A stretch of 64,000 nt of DNA from Parachaetomium inaequale (Eukaryota > Ascomycota > Sordariomycetes > Sordariales > Chaetomiaceae). The translations under genes were made by a program, and so were the position numbers. The stretch lies in assembly GCA_033296685.1 (NCBI GenBank), contig MU854316.1:434001-498000 (forward strand). Direction: 5' to 3'. Positions 20,423 to 32,900 of the stretch are shown here, in pieces (position 1 is the stretch's first letter; every line of letters begins with the position of its first letter). The notes under the pieces were generated by a model. The model was not told the origin of the DNA, did not search any database, and was given only the letters and a program-made list of their open reading frames with translations.

Positions 20423-22701
20423 TTATACCTCCTCGCCCTCCTCCTCCTCGCGGAACCTGATGCCGCCGTCGACACACACGCCCTTGCCCACCCACTCGGT
20501 CTCGGCCACCTTATTGAGAGGCCAGCGACTCCTGGCGCGCTTCAGCAGGCCCTCGACGACGTCCATGGCGCCCAGCAGCCCCTTGTCCTCAAACTTGGCG
20601 AGCTCGGCCTCGTGGTCGCCCTCGCCGTCCTCCCCTTCGCCGGCGCCGTACTCGAACCAGCGCCACTCGACGCGGGCAATGCGGTGGCTGGTGCGGCTGC
20701 GCATGCGCATCTGCATGGCGTGGTCGATGCCCTGCGGCCCGGCGGGTGGGGGGTCGAAGGGCAGGCGGGCCTCGAGCAGGGCGTACAGCAGCACGCCGAG
20801 CGACCAGGCGTCGGTCGCGCGGCCGTCGTAGGGCTGGCCCATGATGACCTCGGGCGCCGCGTAGTCGTCGGATCCGCAGCGCGTCTCGAGCTTCTCGTCG
20901 GGGGCGCTGCGGCGCGAGAGGCCGAGGTCGGTGAGGGTGATGACCGAGTGCGGGTAGGTTGTCCAGTCGGTCTCCGGGGAGAGTTCGGATGGTGGGAGGT
21001 TGACGAGGGCATCTGGTGGGCATGTTAGACGGGCAGAGGCAGAAGCACAAGGGGAAGTCGCTTACTCTCGAGTTTGATGTCCCGGTGGACGATGTTTTGG
21101 GCGTGGAGAGAGGTGACGGCGCCGACGAGCTCGGAAAACATGCGGCGGATGAGGGATGGGGTGAGGAGGTCGCGATGGCGAGTCGCTACGTCAAAGAGGT
21201 CTCCGCCGGGGTAGTAGCTGAGCACGAGGATGGCGCGGGTCGGCTCGATGCTCCAGGCCTTGAGGTGCACGAGCGATGGGTGCCGGACTGACTGCATGAT
21301 CTCGAGCTCCCGCTTCAGGCTCATCTCGATGCGATCCTCAGACGCCCCTCCTCGAGGGCCGTGCTCGCAGACCTTGACGGCCACCAGAGACCGGCGTTGG
21401 TGCGCCGGAGGGTGTTCTGGATTCCGTAGGCTGGTGCCTGGACTGCAGTCCTCATCGTCGGACGAAGAGGAAGATGTTTGGCTGGTGGCCAGGTAGACTT
21501 GGCTAAAGGTGCCTTGGCCGAGCACCCTGACGGCCCGCCAACGGCGCCGTTTTTGGTCGTATCGACCATATGCCGCAAAGTACTCGGCGCCTGACTGCTT
21601 GCTGCTGGTGCTGGACCCCGAGGCAGCAGTCAAGGATAGGTCGGTGGTGCTTAGTGAAGACTCGCTCGGGGGTGGCGTCGGTGGCTTCTCGATGGGGGTC
21701 AGACCCCTTGCATCAGAGAGGTGGGGTTCTCGGCGCAGAAGCCCCTCGGCCGCACTCTTTAGGTCGGGTTTGGCGCGGGTGCCGGCCACAGTCGACATGC
21801 GCTTAGGTATCAACATGGGGTCCGGGATGTACTCGCTGACGCTCCGATTCCTCGTGTGGTGTGTCTGGGGCTTTTCGAGTCTGCCCTCTTGTTGTTGGCT
21901 GGCTTCGCCTGCGGGCGCAGGATGTGATGTGAGGCCGGTATATCCTTTCTTCATGATCTTCGGGAGCGTGGTGTGATCGTTCGTGTCGAGTGGCGCCGAA
22001 GCCGGGGGGGAAACGGCCGTCTCGCGCGACATGTTGCGGCTCAGCTGTTTCCAGGGGCCTGGCGAGTCGCTTGCTAAAAGGGGCGATGGGAGAGGCGTGA
22101 GGTCACCCATAGCGGTAATGACCGGGCTCGCAACGGTGGAGCTGGCGGCCGAGGCGGAGCCAAAGGAACCGTATATGCCGGTCTTGAGACTCGGCGTCCT
22201 CGAGACGGGCCGGAGCGACTGAGCGGAGGACTGATGGCGCAGCGAGAGGGCTGGGCGCCTCGTCGACTTGATAGGGGTCGTGTGGCCGTAGGGCGGGTGA
22301 GGAAATTCGGTGTGCACGTGGAGGGTGGTCTCCCTAGCGTGGGCGAGATAGTCGGGGGAGTGGGTGAGGCGGCTCGAGTCCTCGGCCGAGTACCGGGCTG
22401 CGGCAGGCGGAGACTGAGGCGGGTGGTCGGGGGCCGGCACGGGGGGTGACGGGGCGATGGTGTAAGAGCGGAACGGGACCGGGCTCGCAGCTGTTGTGGC
22501 ACCTGGGACGCAAGACAGGTCAGGCACTGGGGAAGCAGCACGTCCGACAAGGCTGATGGCCGAGTTTGCTTGGGCGCTGCGCCGGTTGAGGGCCGTGGCA
22601 GCGGCTATCGCAGCCGCCGCTGCGTCCACGGAATGGGCATTGTGACCACCTGTCTCGTCGCGTCTGTCGGATGGTGGCGATTGGAGAGGCGTCGAGGACA
22701 T
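20423..22701 (-). CDS. Serine/threonine protein kinase with long disordered N-terminus (fungal PRR1-like)
   Basis: Two minus-strand exons, 22701-21066 and 21012-20423, give 741 aa. The first about 400 residues are Ser/Pro/Thr-rich and disordered, with many SP/TP sites. The kinase domain runs from about 400. It has a glycine loop (VLGQGTFSQVYLA), the catalytic Lys in VAVKVCEHG, the catalytic loop HRDIKLEN, and DLG in place of DFG (DLGLSRR). APEVIMG and DAWSLGVLLYALL follow. The splice falls inside HRDIKLE|N, exactly restoring the Asn that binds magnesium. The C-terminus is acidic. The layout resembles fungal kinases annotated as PRR1 (pheromone-response regulators) and the Npr1 group. Kinase activity is confident; subfamily and substrates are inferred. 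Confidence 0.87.
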
Positions 22702-24904
22702 GGCTGCGCTTGCAGTCGAGAGTCAAGGGCAGCAGGCGACGGGAGTCAGTGCGGGTGCGGGTGTTGAGACCTCCCCAGGACGGTCCAGCAGAGGTTATGC
22801 GCGGAACGGAACCTGGAACCAAGCCAGCGCCCAGGGGCCTCTGACTCTTGAGAGGACCGCCTGGTGGGTCGGTTGGCTTGAGACTTGGCGCTGCAGTGGG
22901 CGGCAAGTGGGGCCAAACCAGGCCAGGGGGCGGGCTCACTCTCTGCACTTGCAGGGGCCGCGGATTGCGCTTGCTCTCAATTGGAAGATTGGGTTTCTCC
23001 AACGAACGGCGGGGGCCAGAAGACGATAAGAACTGTGATATCTTACCTGATGAGTGGTTTTCGAATCTCGAGGCTGACAAGGCACCGTAAGATAATGTAC
23101 GGTAGGTTAGGTAGGTAGACTTGAGATCCAGGTCGGCGGATTGAAGACGTGTGGAGAGCGAAGAGGGAGAGATTGCAGGGGGCCGCGAGCATTTATACCT
23201 TCTCTGGAACCAAAGGCTTAGACCAGACCCGTGATGGACGCGCAACGTTGACTCGAGCACCGCGACTGGGCTTGTGTGCATGTATGGGCATGTAGGTGTG
23301 ACGCGGGTGCCATCCATGGCCGGCTCGCGTCGGATCACGGTGGTATTTAAAACGAACTGAACGTTACGGCAGCTGCTTCGAGCAACGGGCAGCATGCGGC
23401 CTCGAGCGCAGACGGCCGACATAAAGAGCAGCCCGGCGCCGAGTCCGAGGTTAGAACACAAGGAAAAGCGCCCAAGTTTGCGCGCTTCGTCAAAGACTCG
23501 ATGTGCCAAGACAATCGGGAACGTGGGTCTCTCCCGGTTTTGGCGAGAGAGGCATTCCGGCACCGTTTTGTCTCACCCTTTGCTTCGTTTGTTCAAAGTT
23601 CCGAGTCCATAGTCCAAATCGGTGGGTTGCTGGGCGCCTCGACACTTGTCCCATGCAGGACAATACCACACACAGCCTTCTCCGAGGCGGGCGGACATGT
23701 GCTATTTTCACGCAATGCCACAAGCCCGCCCTGCTTCTGCAGCTGCGCTCCTCGTCATCGGGCGTCTGCAAAAACTGACCAAGTTCAGATGCCAACTGAT
23801 GGGTTTGGCTCTCCAAAATGCGACTTAAAGCAACCTGCTCAGAGGAGGGACGCGGATCATCGAGGACAAGCAACCCCTCGTTGCGCTCTGCAACACCACG
23901 ATGGCCAATCCTTCACAACAATTGGTTGACCCTCCTTGAAATACCTTCTGGGATGCGTCTCCCAGTGACTTTGCTGCTTACAAGGCATGCGGCAGATCCC
24001 GGGCGTGCAGGGCGGACTTATGCATAGGTCCCTCGATGCTTCTGGACCCAACAGGAGGCCAGCGGCTGCAACTCGACGCAACGCAATAACAGCGCACCGC
24101 GTAACGACCAGGTAGGTATGCAGGCGACGCTGCGCGAGGGCCGTGGATTCTTCGGGCTGCCTTGAGGATGATTTCGGCCGTGGACGTCATACTGCTGGAT
24201 TTAAAAGGTGCTTTCAAGCCGAATTTGTTGCAACGGGACCCAAAAGGGTCGGGCTAGACCCGAACACCGGCGTTGGCTGTCCTCAGTTGACGATGTTCAA
24301 GTTGACCGAGAGAGAAAAAGCCATGGTCAGGTGCCCCGCTGATTTCTTTCTAGCGCATCAGGGACCCCTGTCGTGCCTGGCTAACGGGAATCACGTGGCA
24401 GTGACGTAGTTGGCTGACGAACCCGCCCCCCCAGGCAGCTGCGGCGGCAGTTGGTCGCAGATGAAAATGGAAATGGAAATGGAAATGCACCGAATCGATC
24501 CTTCAGAGGAAACGCGCCGCGATCCGATGACGGGCGACTGTCAGCAGCAGGCATGGCCAGGAACCAAACCACCAAGCACAGCGTGAGGGCATCGATTTGT
24601 AGTAGCTATTCCACTGTCAATTGATGCCTGCCGAGTGCGACGCAGCCGATCCATTCCCGATTCAATCCCATTCATTCACACTCCATCGCCCCGTTGCAAC
24701 TTGCGCTGTCTCGGCCGCTCCGCAACCCTAACATCGGACTCCGAAGTCCGTGGAACCATCAGCATCCAGCCCGGCCTTGACCGCTGACGTTGACGTTGAC
24801 ATTGGCGCTGCCATTGAAGTCGCCTGTTCGGATACAACACACATAAGAAGCTTGGTGCCCGGTGCTCGTCCCGACTGCGCTGCTACCGACGACCTCCCGG
24901 CACC
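22702..24904. other. Divergent intergenic region kinase / sterol acyltransferase
   Basis: This is 2.2 kb between head-to-head starts. Overlapping short ORFs on both strands show no conserved motif. The proximal acyltransferase promoter has a GAAATG-type repeat near 24466-24488 and an E-box/CRE-like pair at 24392-24408. Confidence 0.5.
24392..24408 (+). promoter_or_regulatory. E-box CACGTG next to a CRE-like TGACGTA
   Basis: CACGTG at 24392-24397 is followed four bases later by TGACGTA at 24402-24408, about 500 bp upstream of the sterol acyltransferase ATG. bHLH (including SREBP-type) and bZIP factors bind such sites. The function is inferred. Confidence 0.25.
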
Positions 24905-26741
24905 ATGGCTTCCACCTCGGCCGATATCCTGGACGCCGCGGCCGATCACCTCGTGCGGCCCAGGCCCCGGAAGCCCCTCCATTCCCATCTGTCGCAAATC
25001 AGCAACGTGTCCGAGTCCAACGGCACCCTCGATCCGCCCAGCAATGGCCCTGTCACGGGCTCAACCAGGTAGGTTGGACGAGTATCCAACTACCATGTAT
25101 GAAGCGCAAAGGCTTACCTACCATCTTCCTTGCAGCGGCCTCTCGACGCCGGTGCCCCTCGACGCACCACCCTCGGTCAAGTCCCTCTCGACAGCCCGCA
25201 AGCAGGCCCGCGCAGAGCAGCGCCGTCGCCTCTTCCCCACCATCGAGTTCGCGAGCCGCGTGTCCCACTTCGATCCGAACAGCGACTACCGCGATTTCCG
25301 TGGCTTCTTCAACCTCTTCTGGATCGGTCTTGCCATCATGGCCATAACATCCATGCTGCGGAATATCAAAGACACCGGATACCCCCTCCGTGTCGAGATA
25401 TGGAGCCTGTTCACCATCAAGCTGTGGCACCTGGCCATTGCCGACTTCCTGATGGTGGCCACGACGGCCGTTTCTCTCCCCTTACACCGCGTCTTTCGCG
25501 CTGCGCCTACTGGTGGTTCTCTGACGTGGGCCAAGGGTGGAATGGCCGTCATGAGTATATACCAAGTCTTGTGGCTGGCTTTCTGGATTGCCGTGCCTTT
25601 CCTGCTGGACTGGGCATGGACTGCCCAGGTTTTCTTCCTGCTTCATACCATGGTGCTGCTAATGAAGATGCATTCATACGTCTTCTACAACGGCCATTTG
25701 AGCGAGACAGAAAAGCGTCTGCGCTCCCTCGACAACCCCTCCACTGCATCGCGGGACCCGGCCTATCTTTACCCGACTCCCGAGAACCCAATGGGTACCA
25801 TGGCCAGCCCCAAGAGAGCCGAGGCGGCAGGCAAGGGATCGGGTGAAGATGGGCCACTCGGGGACACTGACGAGGTTGCCCAGCTCCGCGAGGACCTGGC
25901 CCGCGAGCTGACCAGCCCCATCGGTCACATCACGTATCCAGCAAACCTGACGTGGGCAAACTACGCCGACTACATCTGCTGTCCGACCCTGTGCTACGAG
26001 ATCGAGTACCCACGGAATGACAAGATTGACTGGCAGAATCTCTTGTCCAAGATCGCCGCCGTGTTTGGCTGCATTTTCCTCCTCACCGTCATATCGGAGG
26101 AATTCATCCTGCCAGCCCTGGTCGACGCCTCGCAAAGACTCGACCCTTCACTCCGGACCGCCGACTCGGCCCTGACGGCCGTCGAAGTGCTCCTCATCCT
26201 GGCCGAGACCATCTCGTGGCTGCTCTTCCCCTTCATGCTGATCTTCCTCCTCGTCTTCCTCGTCATCTTCGAGTACGTGCTCGGCGCCTGCGCCGAGATC
26301 ACGCGTTTCGCCGACCGCCACTTCTACAGCGACTGGTGGAACAGCACCGACTGGATGGAGTTCTCGCGCGAGTGGAACGTGCCCGTCTACAGCTTCCTCC
26401 GCCGCCACGTCTACAGCGCCAGCCGCCCCCACATTGGCAAGGCCAACGCCACCGTCATCACCTTCCTCATCAGCGCCGTCGGCCACGAGATCGTCATGGC
26501 CTGCATCACCAAGAAGCTGCGCGGCTACGGCTTCGTCTGCCAGATGATGCAGCTGCCCATCGTCATGCTGCAGCGCACCAGGTGGGTCCGCGGCCGCAAG
26601 ACGCTCAACAACGTGTGCTTTTGGTGCAGCATGATCATGGGGCTGAGCTTGGTACGTGTTGCGTGTCCTTTTGTTTACTAGCAGGAGACTAAACTAACCT
26701 TTTTTTCCCTGTAGATCTGCTCACTCTACGTCTTGGTATGA
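24905..26741 (+). CDS. ARE2: Sterol O-acyltransferase (ARE1/ARE2-type MBOAT)
   Basis: This ER membrane enzyme esterifies sterols with fatty acyl-CoA for storage in lipid droplets. Exons 24905-25068, 25136-26651 and 26715-26741 give 568 aa; the last exon supplies only the final ICSLYVLV. The ATG at 24905 sits in a good context (CACC) and yields a soluble N-terminus (MASTSADILDAAADHLV). MBOAT features are FYSDWWNSTDW, the classic FYxDWWN box of ACAT/DGAT1 enzymes, and the presumed catalytic His in SAVGHEIVMA. About eight hydrophobic segments are visible. The family also contains DGAT1 diacylglycerol acyltransferases, but length and motif context favour ARE-type sterol acylation. Whether it corresponds to ARE1 or ARE2 cannot be told. 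Confidence 0.87.
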
Positions 26742-28180
26742 GGCAGCGAACCAGTGCAGAGAGTGAGCATGTGGGCACCTGGTACGCTGCGCCCCAATCC
26801 CAACAACGGGCTGCAGTGGGTTCGAGTAGCATTCCACTTCTTGCTATTTGGCCGCTTGCCCGACAGATCCGAGAGCGCAAGGCGGAAAAGAGCCCCGGGT
26901 CCGGGGGTCGCCTCCTCGAGTACAAACCCCGGACTGGTCAGGAGGCCTCCCGACGTGGCTTCACGAGCACATCCGGGGGGAACCTTGGAGATACACACCG
27001 AGAGTATCGTTTCCCGAGAATTGGCGAGTAACTGGTAAATACCCATTAGATTTGGCATGGAATCTGGATATGGATGTACTGGACTGGACGGACAACACCA
27101 GCAGGAACTGGAATTGTGCATACATATATACTTAGACATCTGTTTTTATATCAGCGCTGCTTACACGGGTCTACGGCAAATAGAAATCAAATCGAACTGC
27201 ATGACGATATCCCGTCTGTTAACTAGCAATTGATCGGCACGACATATGTAATGATAGACTTAGCATATTCCGAATGTACCTTATGTACCAGACAGTTTGA
27301 GCATGCTCTACCGCCTCCCAGTCGGGTCCATCGTCGTGGATCAAAGCTGTTTTCATGTTCCAGACAGATATGCCACCACGACACAAGGGCAAGAAGGACA
27401 GAGAACCAAGGAGTCATTGCATCACTGTTGTATTTGTATTTGTTGTATTGTACGTAGAGAGGGGGCATTCATCACCCCCGTCATAGCTCAAGTTAAGTAC
27501 ATCATCCCAAAAAGAGGGGGGCAAGAAAGGAAAAGGGAACCAAAACAGACGACAAAAACAAGGATCCAAAAAAGATGCTCTCATCCAGTCATTCCAATTC
27601 CCTTCCTCCCATTCCCATCCCATCCCATGCCCCAGTATCCCCGAGAAAGCAGCAAGGAAGTGCAGACGAGCTCAGACTCTTTCGAGATTCAGAAAGACCC
27701 ATCCACACGCTTTCTGCTTCTCACCCACGATGTTGTTCCCATCTCCCGCCTCCCATCTGACCCATCCATCCATCCATCCATCAATGCTAGTCCGCCCGCT
27801 CAAAATGCCATGCCATGACAGCCAGCCCCCAAAAAGCCAAACATCTCATCATGAGGAGGAGATGAAGATCCATAACCAAAGAAACAACAAGACACGACTG
27901 GTTCGTTACTGTTTTTTTTCATGACGCTCGTCCGTCGTTCATGTAAATGTCGAGCAAGAAACCAAGCCAAAAAGAGAAAGCTCCAGATACTCCAATGTTC
28001 CCAGCCCCAGTACCCCTGAACGCCAGCGACACGAAGAGAGAAAAACAAGAGAAAAAAAACATAATTCATAATCTCGTCTCCGACACTTACCATCATCATC
28101 CGCTCATTAAAGATTATAACAGAAATCGACAAGCAGATGGGAGAAAATACACCGAGAACGAGATAAATCTTGTTCTCGCC
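26742..28180. other. Convergent intergenic region, ARE-type gene / J-domain gene
   Basis: This holds two 3' flanks, with a CATC/ATCC microsatellite at 27761-27782. No coding signal is seen. Confidence 0.5.
27761..27782. repeat. (CCAT)n microsatellite
   Basis: Five tandem CCAT units, the same type as at 4532-4555. Confidence 0.9.
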
Positions 28181-29986
28181 TCAAGCCGTGACGGTATAGC
28201 CGTCTCCGGCATGCGAGGAGTAGTACGACGGCTTTTCGTACTGGGCGTACGTGACGTCGTTGAGCCCGTAGGCCTTGGCCTCCTTGACGCGGAACGCGGC
28301 GCCGGTATACGTCGCCGACGACGGGGAGTGCGCGACATGCGCGTCGAGCGCCTCAGCCGCATACCGCGTCGAGTTCGGCGACTCGCCGTACGCGTACTGC
28401 GGCTCCAGCTTGGACGTCTTGAGGCCCTCGACCTTGTACCGGTGGGTCGGCAGGCCCGAAGGCGAGCGGGTGCGGCGGCTGCGGTGGCGGCGCCTGTCGC
28501 GGTCGTCCTCAGACTCGACGTCGTCGTAGTATTCGGCGGCCGAGTTGCTGCTGGGGCCCCAGGTTTGGGTCCGGCCCAGGGACGGAATCGGCCTGTACGA
28601 CTCATGAGGGGCGGTTTGCGACCGGCTGACGCCGCGCGGGGGCGATTCCGGGGCCGGAGGAGGAGTGCTGTAGGACTTGGAGAGGGTGGGGATCGGCCGG
28701 GACTTAGGAGTCACATCGAGTGTTTCGTACTTGAGCTTTTCCCTGGACCTCGCGGGATCGTTGGAGGCGCGACGGCCCGCGGCGCGGGAGGCTGCTTGCC
28801 GAAGGCTGCTCTCTTCCTCAAATTCGACGGGTGGAGGCGTCGGGGCAAGTGGCGCAACGAACGAAGCCTCCGGAGGAGTCTGCGACATCCAGAAGGCGCC
28901 CTTTTGCGAAGACTGGGCGCTACCGGCGCTTGCCAAGTAACTGGCCGCAGTCTCGTAGAGATTCATGTGCTTCCGGTCGCTGCTCAAGTGCGGCGACTTG
29001 GTACGACGCGAGCTTGACTTCTCCCGTTCCCGTTCCCGCTCCCGGTCGCGGTCGCGGTCGCGGTCGCGGTCCCGTTCCCGTTCCCGCTCGCGTGTCTCGT
29101 CGTGCTTCCTGCTCGACGATCGCTTCTTGTCTGATCGGGACGAGGACGTGACGTGTTTCTCGTCCTCGAGGATGATCTCGTCGATGTAGGTGTCGTACGT
29201 GTCGTAGTGTTCTACGTAGGGCTTGTGGCGGCGCGCCTTGTCCTCGGCATCCCGTTTCCGGTCCTTCTCCCGTTCCTTCTCCCGCTCCCTTTCCAGCCGC
29301 TTCTTCTCGGCCTTGAGCGAACGCTCTTCCTCCTTCTTCCTCTCCCTCTCCCGCTCCCTGTCTCTGTCGCGTTCCCGCTCCCGTTCCTTCTCTCGTAACC
29401 TGAGCTCTTCGTCTTCTCTTCTGCGTCTGCGCTCATCCCTGTCGCGCTCGCGCTCGCGCCTCTCGTCGTCCCGTTTCGCCGGCTTCTCGTAGCTCGCGGT
29501 CCTGCGGGCCTGCCTGTCGCCCTCTTCGTACAGCGGGTAGATGCGCGATGAGGGCATCTCCTCGTGCGAGCGGGTGTGGGTGGTTGTGTAGTGCGTGTAC
29601 ACCTTGCCGCCCGACGGCGAGCTCTTGTACCTCGAGGTGGGCTCGGCGGTGCGGATGTCGTAGGTGGCGTATTTGGCCGAGGTGCGTGGGACCGACGTGT
29701 TGGGCGAGTTCTTCACGTCCTGCTGCACATTGACAGCGCGCTGCAGCTCGGCGAGCCGCAGCTTCTGCTGGTACTTTGCCAGCCCAGCATCGTCATTGAG
29801 CAGCTCCCACGCCTCCTGGACCTTCTGGAACTCATCGACCTTGAGCGCCTTCAGCGTCGGGTCCTGGATCTTGTCTGGGTGGCACTTGAGCACGAGCTTC
29901 TTGTATGCAGTGCGGATCTCGGACTTGTCTGCATCCCTCTCGACGCCGAGAGCTTTCCAGGGATCCGGGGGAAGAGTGGAGGTCAT
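28181..29986 (-). CDS. J-domain (DnaJ) protein with long Arg-Glu/Arg-Asp repeat region
   Basis: This is a single exon encoding 601 aa. Residues about 8-75 form a J domain (DPWKALGVERDADKSEIRTAYKKL, then KCHPDK with the HPD tripeptide that stimulates Hsp70 ATPase). A Lys/Gln-rich helix follows, then at about 200-290 and 325-365 long charged stretches of RE, RD and RR dipeptides. The DNA of the second stretch is a nearly perfect 6-bp tandem repeat at 29043-29070. The C-terminal third is Ser/Pro/Tyr-rich. There is no Gly/Phe or zinc-finger region, so it is a class C J-protein. RE/RD/SR-like repeats occur in splicing-associated proteins, so a nuclear RNA role is possible but inferred. The ATG at 29986 starts directly before the J domain; the longer upstream frame has no better start. 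Confidence 0.88.
   Translation of the reverse strand: MTSTLPPDPWKALGVERDADKSEIRTAYKKLVLKCHPDKIQDPTLKALKVDEFQKVQEAWELLNDDAGLAKYQQKLRLAELQRAVNVQQDVKNSPNTSVPRTSAKYATYDIRTAEPTSRYKSSPSGGKVYTHYTTTHTRSHEEMPSSRIYPLYEEGDRQARRTASYEKPAKRDDERRERERDRDERRRRREDEELRLREKERERERDRDRERERERKKEEERSLKAEKKRLEREREKEREKDRKRDAEDKARRHKPYVEHYDTYDTYIDEIILEDEKHVTSSSRSDKKRSSSRKHDETRERERERDRDRDRDRDREREREREKSSSRRTKSPHLSSDRKHMNLYETAASYLASAGSAQSSQKGAFWMSQTPPEASFVAPLAPTPPPVEFEEESSLRQAASRAAGRRASNDPARSREKLKYETLDVTPKSRPIPTLSKSYSTPPPAPESPPRGVSRSQTAPHESYRPIPSLGRTQTWGPSSNSAAEYYDDVESEDDRDRRRHRSRRTRSPSGLPTHRYKVEGLKTSKLEPQYAYGESPNSTRYAAEALDAHVAHSPSSATYTGAAFRVKEAKAYGLNDVTYAQYEKPSYYSSHAGDGYTVTA
29043..29070. repeat. Hexanucleotide tandem repeat (CGGTCG)n inside the J-protein gene
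   Basis: Direct tandem repetition encodes alternating Arg-Asp on the minus strand. It is a likely site of length variation between strains. Confidence 0.85.
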
Positions 29987-32900
29987 AGTGGGTGTGTGTC
30001 GAATGGCGAGGGGGGCAGGTTCCCGTCTAGAACCAGCACTGGGCGTCTGATGCAAAGGCGCGGGAAAGGGGCGGGCGGGCCAGCGAGGCAATTAGATGGC
30101 GGTCGTGCAAGAGTCGTGAGTCGAGTGCGAAGGCAGCAGCAGTCGGCGGTCGACGACTCCTGGGGGGCGGCTATTGCATCGGAGGGGCGATGAAGTCTCG
30201 GCTCCGGCAGAAGGAGCGTGGGTGGTGCTATGCAGGGAGGCGTGTGCGGCGGTGGAGGTGGAATGAAAGGAAGGCGGCCGGCGGCACAATTAGAAGTACA
30301 GGCAGGAAATGCAGTGCTTTGATTGAGCTGGGGGTGTGTTCCCGTTGCAGAGCCGGTGGGACAGCAAGCGGGGGAAAGGGGAAGGGGGCGTCTTGTATGT
30401 ATATGGGATGAACAGGTCGGCTGGTGGAGCACCTATACGCCTCAGCAACACCTAAGCAACCGTCCTTGCCGTCGTGGACCTTGGAGATCGTGGCTCGGCC
30501 GATATTCCCTCGGTATCTCGGGGACAGCCTGGACGGGCAAAACAAAAGGCCAGGAGATCACGGCCTGTTTGTGGACCGGCTGGCAAAATGATGGTCAGGA
30601 CCAGCCCAAAATGCCGGCCTGTTGTTCTGGGTCGGGTGAGGTGGTGGCTGGTGTCGTGGTGGAAGGTGATGGGAGAAGGGAAACAGGCGATGAGATCACC
30701 CGCGCGCTGCGAGAAGGACCTGGGAATGGCGGGTCGGGCAGCGGCCAGGGCGGGAGAGGGGTGGTGGCACTTTCCAGCAGGGCCAGGACCAGTGGAGCAC
30801 TGATCCCCGGGCCCCCGTTCCTGCCAAAAGGAGGAGGATGGCTTCGATTGGGGGGCAACAGAGGGCCGCCGCCAGTGAGGGACCATCCGGTGTCTTTGCT
30901 GTGGGCACCGGACGGGGCCAGGGGTGGCCAGGAGGGGCCGCTGCGGGTGTTGTGGGGAGAAGTGGGCCGTTGAGGGTCCCCTCGCGTGCCAGCCATTGGC
31001 TGCCCGTCCCTTGCTTTTCCCGTTTCGGATGGCTTACGGCATCTTTGCTCGTGTGGGCCCACAGCTAAGGTACGTACCTCTCGGGCGTCCCTTCAATTCT
31101 GTCGGCTTCTGTGCCCTCAGCTCCCGTTCTTGCCGCTAGCGATGCAGCTGTTCAGCGAGAACGAGCAGGACAGGGCACTCGCTGCACCAGCCTCGATGGC
31201 AGCGCGGCCAGTGTCCAGCTTACACAGCACGCGACCGATGCCGTAACTTGACAGATCCGCACTCCGCAGCCACCGCCGGGTCGCTGATGGCAAGACCTTC
31301 TCGCTGCGGGGGGATAGGCACGAAAACATCAACTTTCGCTAACACCGACCGGGCGAGGCCACGAGCAATCCCTGCACAAGCGGCCTCCCACGCGGGCTTC
31401 GGCAAGCAGCGAGCAATGGCAAGCCACAGCCGAGATCCACAGAAGGCCAAATCGCCTTCCGTGGCAACGTGGAAGCTGGCCTGATACATGGACGGTCTCC
31501 GGTCTCTCCTACGAGCCCAGAATACGTGGATTCGAGAGTCGAACGTCGGACAACCGGCGTCTGAAGTCTCAGCTGTGCCACACCGGACCGCGCAAAGCCG
31601 CTCCGAGGTTCATATCCCCAGATCCAACTGGTGGCTGGGGCTGGAGCCGTGGCTGTGGCGGCAAACGAGGTCGCCAGAACCGGCTGCCTGTGGATTTCTA
31701 TCTTGGTTGTGGCAACGTTGAAGACGATTTGCATCCTTCAACCCCGATCATGGCTCGGCTCGGAAAGAGCGAAAACCAGAGACCAGAACCGCATGAAGGC
31801 GGGATTCGAGCAATTGTCATGCCCGGCCGATCGCGGACGGTGCGAGGTAGCGGTGGGTGTTTCATGCAGCGCTAGGAGGCAATCGGCGGTGAGGATGCAG
31901 CAGATCTTCACCTGGCAACGAGGTCGCCGTCAACCAACAAAGGCAGAGAATGTTCGGCAGCATTCCGTGAGCAACCCCGGCATGCTGGATGACCGGGCGA
32001 CCACCCTGACCAGGCGATGGCCCTCCTCCAGTCAGCCTCAACCACCAACTACATAAGCAGCCCTACCGATCACCAACTCGCCAGCACAGCCGGTCTTGTT
32101 TGTTGTGCTGGGCTGGCCGACGGCTTACTTACCCTTACCATCGTATTAGCCAGCCCTCTCTGGATCCTGCTCTGAGCCGCCTGTCAGGACTCAGGAGCCT
32201 TGATCACGAGTTCGTCTCGTCTCTCACACTGACCGGGCACCCACCCGTCATCTGGCGTCTCGTCTCAACCCACCCATGCGCCGCCTGCCAGAGCACGTTC
32301 CCCGAGGCAACTTATCGAGCAACGGAAATGCAAGATTGGGCGCCATGTCTCGACACGCTGCAAGGCCCCATCATGCGGCAGTTCGCAGCCAGATCATCTC
32401 CCGTCCAACTCCCGCTTCTCATCCCATCCGAGGTGTCAGCCAGCGTCGCAATGCTCGAGAGGAACCGAGCCTCTCCCGAGTCCCGATTCGATTGCTGAGG
32501 TGATGCCCGGCGCGACACTGCGCCAGTGTGGTGCAGCCAGCAGACACACGCAGCAATGCGAGGCGACTTGGCTGCCATCCTGTGGCTCTCGCCAACCATT
32601 CCCCTTCGGCTGTGATGCCCTGCAGGAGATGTGCCATCACGCCCCAAAGAAGAGCCCCGCGCCTATTCATCACTTTCAGGGTTTCCTCATGACTTCCAAG
32701 GCTCCCCAGAGGATGCGTGACAGACTGGGGAATTGACGAACCATTGCCCCAACACCGACCAATGGCTCAATCTGTCCTTGTCAAGCCGGCGCCAGTCGCG
32801 CCCTCTTGACTGATGCTTCCAGACCGACGATCGACTCGCAACGGTGAATGTCCCACTCTGAGTGGGATCCCGTTGCGGGTGTTAGGTAAAGTCTTTCCCC

